A stretch of DNA of 13,403 nt from DATCDE01 sp038252405 (GTDB lineage: Bacteria; Actinomycetota; Actinomycetes; Prado026), in NCBI GenBank assembly GCA_038252405.1, contig JBBSAJ010000057.1:1-13403 (forward strand). The letters are read 5' to 3'. Made by a program: the position numbers and the translations under genes. The stretch's first letter is position 1. The number at the start of each line of letters is the position of its first letter. Positions 7,305 through 13,403 of the stretch are shown piece after piece. The notes beneath the pieces were generated by a model. That model had not been told where the DNA came from. It did no database searches and saw nothing but the letters and a program-made list of their open reading frames with translations.

Positions 7305-7769
7305 GTGACCGCTCGGCGGGTGGTCGTCGCGCTGGTGGCGGCGCTGGCCGTGTACTTTGTGCTGCTGGGTGAGCGGGCCTGGTGGCTGCTGTCCTCGGGG
7401 CGACTCGTGCTCGTGGGCCTCGGCGTCGGCGTGCTGATCCTGCCGTTCCTCGGCGGCTACCTGGTGCTCCGCGAGCTGCAGTTCGGGCTGGCCACCCAGC
7501 GGCTGGCCCGCGAGCTCGAAGCCGAGGGCGGGCTGCCGGTCGACGACCTGCCGCGGCGTCCGTCCGGCCGCCCGGACCGGGCGGCTGCGGACGCCCGGTT
7601 CGCCCAGCGGCAGGCCGAGGTCGAGGACGCCCCGGACGACTGGCGGGCCTGGTTCCGGCTCGGGGTCGCCTACGGGGACGCCGGGGACACCCGCCGCGGT
7701 CGCGCCGCGATGCGCCACGCGGCCCGGCTGCACGGGGCTGGGCACGGTCGTGCGAGCGGGTCCGACTGA
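7305..7769 (+). CDS. Small membrane protein with one TPR-like repeat
   Basis: This 154-residue protein has two closely spaced membrane helices (about 5-25 and 32-53). A charged linker follows, then a single TPR-like unit (about 110-143, with WRAWFRLGVAYGDAGD) rich in small residues at the expected turns. This suggests an inner-membrane anchor with a short cytosolic interaction module. The start is GTG 7305, 27 nt after dapB, since other nearby GTG frames stop at once; there is no clear Shine-Dalgarno. Small TPR-containing membrane proteins occur downstream of dapB in other actinobacteria, which supports it as a real gene of the same transcription unit. Its function is unknown, and it has no catalytic motif. 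Confidence 0.8.
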   Translation: MTARRVVVALVAALAVYFVLLGERAWWLLSSGRLVLVGLGVGVLILPFLGGYLVLRELQFGLATQRLARELEAEGGLPVDDLPRRPSGRPDRAAADARFAQRQAEVEDAPDDWRAWFRLGVAYGDAGDTRRGRAAMRHAARLHGAGHGRASGSD

Positions 7770-7784
7770 CGACGGTGACGCAGG

Positions 7785-7790
7785 TAGCGT
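7785..7790 (+). promoter_or_regulatory. Candidate -10 element for a leaderless SEC-C mRNA
   Basis: TAGCGT fits TAnnnT and ends 7 nt before the ATG at 7798, so transcription would begin on the A of the start codon. That spacing, with no Shine-Dalgarno upstream, is the usual signature of leaderless actinobacterial genes. No good -35 hexamer is visible. The gene could still be partly read through from dapB. Confidence 0.45.
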
Positions 7791-7797
7791 CTCGGTC

Positions 7798-10470
7798 ATG
7801 CCGGACGCGATCCCCGCCACCCTGACCCTCATCGGCGCAGCCGTGGAGCGGCTGCTCACCGAGCACGGACCGCTGACCGAGCAGCGACTGCTCGGCCTGC
7901 TGGACGAGGCAGGTCTGGACCTGGGGCGCGATCCGGAGGACACCCTCCTCGAGGTGCTCGAGACGGACGACGGCCCGCTCGTGCTCCCGCTGGCCGACGG
8001 GCGCCAGGCGCTGCTCCCGATACTCCTCATGGGGCGGGTCTTCACCCACCGGCTGTCGGCTGCGGAGGTCGAGCACGACCTGCTCGAGGTCGTTCCGGAC
8101 CTGCAGCCGGTGTCGATGCTGACGGAGCGGGATCCCTACCACCAGCTGGTCGACGGCGAGCCGATGGTCGAAGTCGTGAAGGACTTCGACGTCGACCTGC
8201 TCGCCGAGCGCGCCATCCCCTGTGACGTCGTCCCCGAGGTCGCGCTCCTGCTGCCCCCTGGCCGGCTCGTGGAGATGGGTGCCCGCGAAGGGGACCTGGT
8301 CGGTCTGCGCGTCCAGCCGGACGGCTTCGAGCTCGTTCGCATCGGCGCGGACCAGCTCGACGACTCAGCCGTTGCGGGCCTGGGGGACCGGCTCGCCGAG
8401 ATCCTCGGGACCGCGCGCGACGGTGGGCCCACCGAGCTGGACATCGCCGTCTGGACGGCGTGCGCCGACGACCCCGCACTGTTCCACGCCCCGCTCCCTC
8501 CTCTGGGCGAGCTGATTGGCGCGTTCGGGTTGGCCCGGTCCGAAGACCAGCTGGCACCCGGTGGCTTCGACTTCGCCGGCTGGCGGGTCGGCTTTCGCCT
8601 CGGGCGCCTCCAGGAGAGGCATGGCCTCAGCGACGACGAGGCGCTCGCCACGCTGGTCCTGATCACCATGTACGAGCAGGTCGCCGAGCTCTTCGACGCG
8701 GCCGTGGAGGCCGTGGACTCCGGGCAGGACCTGACAGCCGTCCTCGACCTGGCCGGCGTGACCGGCGTGACCGGCGAGCCGGGGAGCACGCTCAGCCCGG
8801 TGACGGGCGGCGACGTCCGGCAGGTCGGCCCGGACCGCACCGTGGTGCGAGACACCTTGCCGTTCCTGGTCGAGCCAGCGGTGGCCGAGGCCGTCCTCGT
8901 GGAGACGATCGGGGCGGGAACCGACGGCGCGGCAGCCTTGGGGCTGTTCGCGGAGAGTCTGGAGCCGATGGCGCCTCGCGCCACCCGGGTCGCCGTGCGG
9001 TGGCTGCAGGCCAAGGCGCTCGAGCGAGTCGGCAACGTCGCGGCGGCCGAGGCCGCGCTGGACGCCGCCGAGTCGATGGACCCGGGCTGGCCGCCGGTGC
9101 TGCTCGACCTGGCCCGCTACGCCAGCGACCGCGGCGACGCCGAGCGAGGGCTGGACCTGCTGCGTCGGGCCGGTGCGACCGGGGATGACTTCCTGGTCGA
9201 CCTGCTCGAGCACTTCCGGCCCCGGGCGAGGACCGACCTGGGCCGCAACCAGCCGTGTTGGTGCGGGTCCGGCCGCAAGTACAAGCAGTGCCACCTTCGT
9301 CGCGAGCAGCTGACGCTCACCGAGCGCGCCGCCTGGCTGTACCAGAAGGCCGGGATGTTCTTGTCCGACGGCCCGTGGCGTGACGAGCTGTTCGACCTTG
9401 CGTCGGTGCGCTCCGCCCACCAGGACGATCCCGGCGCGGTGCTCGCGGCGCTCAACGACCCGCTCGTGGCCGACGCAGTGATGTTCGAGGGCGGCGCCTT
9501 CGCCGAGTTCCTCGACCAGCGGGGCTTCCTGCTCCCCGACGATGAGCGGCTGCTGGCCGAGCAGTGGCTGCTCGTCGACCGCTCGGTGTTCGAGGTGGAG
9601 TCGCTGCGGGCCGGTCAGGGTCTGAGCATGCGGGACGTACGGACCGGGGACCGGCACGAGGTTCGCGAGCACACGGCCAGCCGTCAGCTGAAGGTGGGTG
9701 ACCTGGTCTGCGCCCGCGTCGTGCCCGCGGGAGACACGATGCAGGTGTTCGGCGGCGTCGAACCGGTGGGCCTGCACGAGCGGGAGGAGCTGGTCGAGCT
9801 GCTGGACTCCGGCCCCGACCCGGAAGACCTGGTGGCTGCGCTGTCGCGGCGGTTCGCCCCGCCGGTGCTGCAGAACACCGAGGGCGACCCAATCGTGCTG
9901 TGCGAGGCGCGCCTGCGGGTGTCCGACCCGGCGGCGCTGGCCAAGTCCTTGGACGCCCTCTACCAGGTCGACGACTCCGATCCGGCGACCCGGCAGTGGC
10001 ACGAGCTGGTCACCACGCACGGCATGGAGCGACTGCGAGCGAACCTGCGTCTCAAGGGCGACGAGCTGTTCGTGGACACCAACAGCGAGGCCCGGATGGA
10101 CCGCGTCCTGGCCACCCTGGGTGCCTTTCAGCCGGCCCCGACCATGATCGACCAGCTGCGCCGTGCGGCCGAGGACGTGCGTGAAGCCATCGGCCGGGCC
10201 GGCCCTGGCGGCGGGACGCAGCCTCCGGGTGACCGGCTGGACCCGAGCCGCCCGGAGGTGGCCGCGGCACTCGCGCAGATGATCCGCCAGTACGAGGAGT
10301 CGTGGCTGGACGAGTCCATCCCCGCGCTGGCCGGTCGCACCCCGCGGGAGGCCGCCAGCGACCCGACCCGGCGTCCGGACCTGATCCGGCTGCTCGACTC
10401 GTTCCGGCCCGGAGGGGAACCGGGGCAGATGAGCCCCGAGCGGCTGCGGGCGGCGCTCGGGCTGGTCTGA
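7798..10470 (+). CDS. Large SEC-C motif protein of unknown function
   Basis: This 890-residue, acidic, apparently soluble protein carries a textbook SEC-C zinc motif, GRNQPCWCGSGRKYKQCH, at residues 482-499. This is the metal-binding module first seen at the SecA C-terminus and in many nucleic-acid or chaperone-linked proteins. The first about 150 residues resemble a small helical, winged-helix-like segment (VERLLTEHGPLTEQRLLGLLDEAG). Residues about 380-470 look like helical repeats (ERVGNVAAAEAALDAAESMDP). The C-terminus has WLDESIPALAGRTPREA (836-852), a W-P-x-L-x-G-x-TPREA segment seen at the end of other SEC-C or antitoxin-like proteins. ATG 7798 is preferred over GTG 7750 because of the leaderless -10 and because the extra 16 residues look unstructured. 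No enzyme domain is recognised. It ends 12 nt from the convergent PH gene. Confidence 0.85.
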   Translation: MPDAIPATLTLIGAAVERLLTEHGPLTEQRLLGLLDEAGLDLGRDPEDTLLEVLETDDGPLVLPLADGRQALLPILLMGRVFTHRLSAAEVEHDLLEVVPDLQPVSMLTERDPYHQLVDGEPMVEVVKDFDVDLLAERAIPCDVVPEVALLLPPGRLVEMGAREGDLVGLRVQPDGFELVRIGADQLDDSAVAGLGDRLAEILGTARDGGPTELDIAVWTACADDPALFHAPLPPLGELIGAFGLARSEDQLAPGGFDFAGWRVGFRLGRLQERHGLSDDEALATLVLITMYEQVAELFDAAVEAVDSGQDLTAVLDLAGVTGVTGEPGSTLSPVTGGDVRQVGPDRTVVRDTLPFLVEPAVAEAVLVETIGAGTDGAAALGLFAESLEPMAPRATRVAVRWLQAKALERVGNVAAAEAALDAAESMDPGWPPVLLDLARYASDRGDAERGLDLLRRAGATGDDFLVDLLEHFRPRARTDLGRNQPCWCGSGRKYKQCHLRREQLTLTERAAWLYQKAGMFLSDGPWRDELFDLASVRSAHQDDPGAVLAALNDPLVADAVMFEGGAFAEFLDQRGFLLPDDERLLAEQWLLVDRSVFEVESLRAGQGLSMRDVRTGDRHEVREHTASRQLKVGDLVCARVVPAGDTMQVFGGVEPVGLHEREELVELLDSGPDPEDLVAALSRRFAPPVLQNTEGDPIVLCEARLRVSDPAALAKSLDALYQVDDSDPATRQWHELVTTHGMERLRANLRLKGDELFVDTNSEARMDRVLATLGAFQPAPTMIDQLRRAAEDVREAIGRAGPGGGTQPPGDRLDPSRPEVAAALAQMIRQYEESWLDESIPALAGRTPREAASDPTRRPDLIRLLDSFRPGGEPGQMSPERLRAALGLV

Positions 10471-10489
10471 GCTAGCCGAGAGCTAGCCG
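10469..10489. repeat. Tandem 10-bp repeat and small hairpin between convergent genes
   Basis: GAGCTAGCCG occurs at 10469-10478 and again at 10480-10489, and spans both stop codons. The two GCTAGC cores (10471-10476 and 10482-10487) can pair as a 6-bp stem with a 5-nt loop. In such a narrow convergent gap this might act as a weak bidirectional terminator, but it has no T-tract on either strand. Confidence 0.35.
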
Positions 10490-11019
10490 CGGGTGGAGCC
10501 GCGCCACCAGCGCTCGACAGCAGTCGTGGCGATGTCGAAGGCCTCCGCCCGGCCCAGGAAGTCCAGCCCGTGCTCGACCAGTGGCAGGCGCACGTCCGAC
10601 CCGTCGGTGAGGACCAGCAGCAGGGTGCGCCGGCCGGTCGTTCCGGACGCCGCCAGCCGGACGTCGGCCACCTGTCGCCAGGCCCAGGCCCGGGTCCGGA
10701 GCACCGTCACCGCCCGGACGCCGGCGTCGTTGACCCACACCCCGGCCATGCCGAACCGGGCCGTGAGCGTGCCGACCGCGATCACGACGGCCAGCGCCAG
10801 CACGCCCGAGACGAGCAGGTCGACCACGTTCGACGACGTGTAGACCAGCAGCAGCGCCGCAAACGCGGTGAACGACGTGACCGCCGCTCCCGCGATCGCG
10901 ATGACCCAGCGCAGCGGCCCCGGCCCGTACGGCCGCACGAACCGGTGCTGGACGTAGGCCTCGTCCACCGGGCCCTTGGGCCGGTCCGGCCAGAACTTCC
11001 ATCCCTGCATCGGGCTCAC
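10483..11019 (-). CDS. PH-domain membrane protein (low-molecular-weight antigen 6 type)
   Basis: This 178-residue protein has a short Trp/Pro-rich N-terminus, two membrane helices (about 37-60 and 66-88) and a C-terminal bacterial PH domain starting at GVWVNDAGVRAVTVLRTR (93-110). The pattern (a strand giving the residue's effect on transcription-like 'AGVR', then WAWRQVADVRL) matches the actinobacterial PH family named after mycobacterial low-molecular-weight antigen 6. These proteins are membrane-anchored and of uncertain function. GTG 11019 is chosen over ATG 11010 because it overlaps the azlD stop as GTGA, the same junction style as the rest of this operon. It is the last gene of the five-gene minus-strand unit and ends 12 nt from the SEC-C gene. 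A role in amino-acid export is not implied by sequence alone. Confidence 0.82.
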   Translation of the reverse strand: MSPMQGWKFWPDRPKGPVDEAYVQHRFVRPYGPGPLRWVIAIAGAAVTSFTAFAALLLVYTSSNVVDLLVSGVLALAVVIAVGTLTARFGMAGVWVNDAGVRAVTVLRTRAWAWRQVADVRLAASGTTGRRTLLLVLTDGSDVRLPLVEHGLDFLGRAEAFDIATTAVERWWRGSTRG

Positions 11020-11318
11020 CCCACCGCTCGAAGGAGCGCGGCGACGGCGGCGGCGCCGACGACCACGACGAGGAAGGGCGCGCGCAGCAGCAGGGCCACG
11101 AACGCGAAGGCCAGCCCGGCCGCCCTGGCGTCGAGCACCAGCGACTGCCCGCTCGCGAAGGTCTGCACCGCGGCCAGCGCGGCGAGCAGCGCGACCGGGA
11201 TGAGCGCGGCCACCGCCCGGACCCGGGGGGAGTCGAGGTACCGCTCGGGCACCGACAACCCGGCCAGCTTGGCCAGGTAGCAGCCGGCTGACGTCACCAG
11301 CACCGCGGCCCAGATCAC
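11016..11318 (-). CDS. azlD: AzlD-family branched-chain amino-acid export subunit
   Basis: AzlD is the small partner of AzlC; together they export branched-chain amino acids (and toxic analogues such as azaleucine) across the inner membrane. The 100-residue protein is the normal length and has about four hydrophobic helices, with the typical early YLAKLAG and PERYLDSPRVRAVAALIPVALLAAL pattern (residues 14-48). The GTG start at 11318 overlaps the azlC stop as GTGA. The frame runs 60 codons further upstream, but that part only mirrors azlC. The overlap and adjacency to azlC make the assignment secure. Direction of transport and substrate are family knowledge, not visible here. Confidence 0.9.
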   Translation of the reverse strand: MIWAAVLVTSAGCYLAKLAGLSVPERYLDSPRVRAVAALIPVALLAALAAVQTFASGQSLVLDARAAGLAFAFVALLLRAPFLVVVVGAAAVAALLRAVG

Positions 11319-12025
11319 GTGGCCCCGCCTCCCTGCGCCGGCTGCGCCACGGCCGGGATCCGCAGCCCGACGGCGACGGCGACCACCCCGGCGGCCAGGA
11401 TGGGCAGCCCGGGGGAGACGAGTGGGGTCAGCGCGAGTGCCACGCTCGCCCCGAGCAGGGCCACGACCCAGGCTCCCCGGTCGCGCAGCCGGGGCCACAG
11501 CAGGGCCAGGAAGGCCGCGCCCACGGCGGCGTCCAGGCCTAGCGCCTTGGGGTCACCGAGTGCCGTCGCGCCGACCGCGCCGAGCAGCGTCGCGACGTTC
11601 CAGAAGACGAAGACGGCCAGCCCGGTGGCCCAGAAGGCCAGCCGGGCCGACTGGTTGTCGTCCTGGGCCACGGCCATCGCGGTCGACTCGTCGATCGTCA
11701 GGTGCGCGGCCACCGCCCGCCGGGCCCCGCGCACCTGCAGGGTCGGGGCCAGCCGCAGGCCGTACAGCGTGTTGCGGGAGCCGAGCAGCAGCGCCGTCGC
11801 CACGCCCGAGGCCGCCGAGCCACCGGAGCCGAGGACCCCGACCAGGGCGAACTGTGAGCCGCCCGTGAAGGTCAGCACCGACAGCGCACAGGTCTGCAGC
11901 ACGCTCAGCCCCGACGTCGTGGCCAGCGCGCCGTAGGACAGCCCGTAGGTGCCCACCGCCAGCCCGATGCCGGTGGCGTCGCGCAGCACCTTGCGGCGCT
12001 GGACCGGCCAGGACTGGGTCGTCAT
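11315..12025 (-). CDS. azlC: AzlC-family branched-chain amino-acid exporter, large subunit
   Basis: This 236-residue inner-membrane protein carries the AzlC hallmarks. They are the GLSYGALA segment (28-35), the FTGGSQFA motif (53-60), the GSRNTLYGLRLAP stretch (82-94) and the HLTIDEST acidic motif (108-115). About six to seven hydrophobic helices follow one another with short loops. ATG 12025 overlaps the DUF2461 stop as ATGA and gives the usual family N-terminus (polar, then helix one from about residue 20). It pairs with azlD through a GTGA overlap, as the two subunits work together. No Lrp- or AzlB-type regulator lies beside it, unlike the Bacillus azl locus, so control probably comes from the promoter upstream of the GNAT gene. 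Confidence 0.93.
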   Translation of the reverse strand: MTTQSWPVQRRKVLRDATGIGLAVGTYGLSYGALATTSGLSVLQTCALSVLTFTGGSQFALVGVLGSGGSAASGVATALLLGSRNTLYGLRLAPTLQVRGARRAVAAHLTIDESTAMAVAQDDNQSARLAFWATGLAVFVFWNVATLLGAVGATALGDPKALGLDAAVGAAFLALLWPRLRDRGAWVVALLGASVALALTPLVSPGLPILAAGVVAVAVGLRIPAVAQPAQGGGAT

Positions 12026-12678
12026 CGGCGCCGATCCCCGGGCTCCTCGCCCGGGCCGACATGCCCGGCCAGCCACTGAAGGAGCGGGGTGGACGCACGC
12101 CATGCGTCGCGGACCGCGTCGAGCACCTTCGGGGTGTGCACCAAGGGCTCCGGCTCGAAGGCCCGCCACGCGGTGACCGAGCGGTGCCGCAGCAGCTCGA
12201 GCCGGGGGTGGTCGGGGTCGGTGCCACGGGGCCTGGTCTTGAGCTGGTCGCCGCCGAGCTGCAGCCCGTGCTTCGACAGCCGTCTCACGAGGTGCTCCAG
12301 CTCGGCGCCGTCCGGACCGTCGACCGCGTCGCGGTAGCGCGCGACCTGCCGGCCCTGCGCGGCGTACCAGCCGCCGGCCACCAGGATCCCGGCCGCGCTG
12401 ACCTGCACGTAGTAGCCGATGGCGTCGGCCAGCTCCACGAACCCGCCCTGATGGTCCTTGTACGGCGTCTTGTCGTGGCTGAACCGCAGGTCGCGGAACG
12501 GGCGGTAGACGTGGCCGGAACCGAACTCCGGCTCCAGCTCGGCCAGCAGGGCCACCATCGGGGCCCGGACGGCGGCGTCGTAGGTGTCCTTGTGCGCCGT
12601 CCAGTAGGCCTTGGAGTTGTCCGCCTCCAGCCCCTCGTAGAACGCGAACGCGTCGTCGGGGAAGCCGTGGAAGGTCAT
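12022..12678 (-). CDS. DUF2461 domain protein
   Basis: This 218-residue protein spans the whole DUF2461 (TIGR02453-type) family. Residues 4-40 hold the N-terminal helix pattern (HGFPDDAFAFYEGLEADNSKAYW...). RPFRDLRFSHDKTPYK at 59-74 is the family's most conserved block, followed by the GYYVQVSAAGILVAGGWY strand-rich core. The family is widespread but has no established biochemical role; it appears cytosolic. ATG 12678 is fixed by its ATGA overlap with the GNAT stop and begins directly at the conserved N-terminus. Its stop in turn overlaps the azlC start. Co-translation with an acetyltransferase and an exporter is suggestive, but it may simply reflect a shared expression level. Confidence 0.92.
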   Translation of the reverse strand: MTFHGFPDDAFAFYEGLEADNSKAYWTAHKDTYDAAVRAPMVALLAELEPEFGSGHVYRPFRDLRFSHDKTPYKDHQGGFVELADAIGYYVQVSAAGILVAGGWYAAQGRQVARYRDAVDGPDGAELEHLVRRLSKHGLQLGGDQLKTRPRGTDPDHPRLELLRHRSVTAWRAFEPEPLVHTPKVLDAVRDAWRASTPLLQWLAGHVGPGEEPGDRRR

Positions 12679-13223
12679 GGCGTGTCCTCGCGCAGGTCGG
12701 TGTGCAGCCGCAGCTGCTTGACGACGACCGTGCCGTCGCCGCGCAGGTCGAGGGACCGGTGGGCGCCGTCGGGGGCCCAGCCGGCCGACTCCAGGAAGCT
12801 CCGCACGGCGTCGGCGTCGGCGTCCACCCAGGCGACCACGGTGGTGACGCCGTCGGCGCGCAGCTGGTCGGCGGCGGCGGCCAGCAGCCGGGAGCCGTGG
12901 CCCTGGTGGCGGCGCTCGGGGTCGACGACGAGGGCGCCGACCTCGGCGTCGGTGGCCGGGTCCAGGTCCGGGTCCTCGGCCGGGGTGAGCGTGGCCAGGC
13001 CCACGACGTCGGGGCCGGCGCACGCCGCCAGCACGTGGTGCCGCGCGGACGGCGGGTCGTCGGTCGCCTGCCGCCAGCGCTGTGCGAACTCGGGTGCGGG
13101 CAGCCCGGCCAGTTCGTCGTCCGGCAGGGTGCCCCGGTAGTCCAGCCGCCAGGCGCTGGCCTGCACCCGGGCCAGCGCGTCGGCGTCACCGCCCCGCGCC
13201 CCTCGTACGCTCACGTCCGCCAC
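12675..13223 (-). CDS. GNAT-family N-acetyltransferase
   Basis: GNAT enzymes move an acetyl group from acetyl-CoA to an amine. The 182-residue protein has the fold's expected order. An N-terminal strand and helix (VSVRGARGGDADALARVQ) come first, then the strand-4 region (EVGALVVDPE, 94-103) and motif A with the acetyl-CoA pyrophosphate loop RRHQGHGSRLL (104-114). Motif B follows, with AVRSFLESAGWAPDG (139-153). The substrate is not predictable. GTG 13223 is chosen because it has AGGGAG upstream, although the spacing of 11 nt is long; GTG 13214 is an alternative that drops three residues. An in-frame ATG at 13367 lies inside the palindromic repeat and is unlikely. The gene leads the minus-strand operon, so its promoter probably lies in or just beyond the repeat. 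Confidence 0.88.
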   Translation of the reverse strand: MADVSVRGARGGDADALARVQASAWRLDYRGTLPDDELAGLPAPEFAQRWRQATDDPPSARHHVLAACAGPDVVGLATLTPAEDPDLDPATDAEVGALVVDPERRHQGHGSRLLAAAADQLRADGVTTVVAWVDADADAVRSFLESAGWAPDGAHRSLDLRGDGTVVVKQLRLHTDLREDTP

Positions 13224-13260
13224 AGTCGGCCATTCTCCCTGACCCGCTGCCCACCCCCTA

Positions 13261-13372
13261 CCCGCATGAAGGTGCCCTTCTGTGCGCAGGGCTGCACAAG
13301 TACCCCCTTCATCGCCGTCCCTGAAGGGTGGGTTGTTGCGGGGACACGCACAGAAGGGCACCTTCATGCGGG
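13261..13372. repeat. REP/MITE-like palindromic element with 26-bp perfect arms
   Basis: The 26-nt arm at 13261-13286 is perfectly complementary to 13347-13372, around a 60-nt loop. Each arm also contains its own small hairpin: GAAGG(TGC)CCTTC at 13268-13280 and GAAGG(GCA)CCTTC at 13353-13365. In the loop, CCCTTCA (13305-13311) pairs with TGAAGGG (13322-13328). The same GAAGG/CCTTC core is thus used six times. The layout resembles dispersed palindromic repeats (REP, BIME or MITE type) of actinobacterial intergenic regions. It has no transposase, and no flanking target duplication is evident in the part visible. It lies 38 nt upstream of the GNAT start and could also act as a terminator for a gene to the right. 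Confidence 0.75.
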
Positions 13373-13403
13373 GGGAGGGGTCGGGGCGGGTCGCTAGGCT
13401 GGC

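Noticed and set aside
8752..8784. Short GVTGVTGEPG internal repeat in the SEC-C gene
   Set aside because: It is only two and a half copies of a GTGACCGGC unit within a Gly-rich linker, with no sign of a collagen-like or phase-variable tract.
8365..10020. A 551-codon minus-strand frame inside the SEC-C gene
   Set aside because: It is an antisense shadow without motifs; the sense frame has an intact SEC-C motif.
10483..13223. Toxin-antitoxin or defence island reading of the GNAT-DUF2461-AzlCD operon
   Set aside because: The GNAT lacks a small ribbon-helix-helix partner, and AzlC-AzlD are recognisable exporters, so there is no support for such a system.
13261..13372. CRISPR array
   Set aside because: There are only two inverted copies with no regularly spaced direct repeats or spacers, and no cas genes.
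13266..13397. A 43-codon frame beginning MKVPFCA, with the same start on the opposite strand at 13367
   Set aside because: Both starts come from the symmetric repeat arms; the peptide has no Shine-Dalgarno and reads straight through the palindrome, so it is a by-product of the repeat.

Overview
The window is chromosomal DNA from a very GC-rich bacterium, almost certainly an actinomycete. Reasons are near-saturated G/C third positions, GTG and TTG starts, short gene overlaps, hairpin terminators without a T-tract, and a PNPase, S15, DapB and low-molecular-weight-antigen-type PH protein of actinobacterial style. The genus cannot be fixed from the sequence. I see no tRNA, rRNA, CRISPR array, intact insertion sequence, prophage or plasmid module.

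Layout. Bases 1-102 are the last codons of an unrecognised gene cut by the window edge. Bases 187-2268 (minus) encode a large multi-pass membrane protein with an N-terminal zinc ribbon. It diverges from a conserved housekeeping block on the plus strand: rpsO (S15), pnp (PNPase/GPSI), an M16 zinc peptidase, dapB, a small two-helix membrane protein with one TPR-like unit, and an 890-residue SEC-C-motif protein. rpsO to dapB matches the conserved actinobacterial order rpsO-pnp-M16-dapB. The pnp/M16 and M16/dapB junctions overlap (TTGA and TGATG), which suggests translational coupling. The rpsO-pnp spacer carries a strong hairpin, further dyads and a hairpin that would hide the pnp Shine-Dalgarno sequence.

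Convergent to this block is a minus-strand operon, read from 13223 down to 10483: GNAT acetyltransferase, DUF2461 protein, AzlC and AzlD (branched-chain amino-acid exporter pair), and a PH-domain membrane protein. Each of its four junctions is a 4-nt ATGA or GTGA overlap, which fixes four of the five starts.

The right edge (13261-13372) holds a striking palindromic element. It has two perfectly complementary 26-nt arms around a 60-nt loop, a small hairpin inside each arm, and another hairpin in the loop. It looks like a dispersed REP/MITE-like intergenic repeat and is, with the pnp leader, the most interesting non-coding structure here. I found no convincing new multi-gene system. The less-described parts are the SEC-C protein, the zinc-ribbon membrane protein, the coupled GNAT-DUF2461-AzlCD-PH operon, and the edge repeat.
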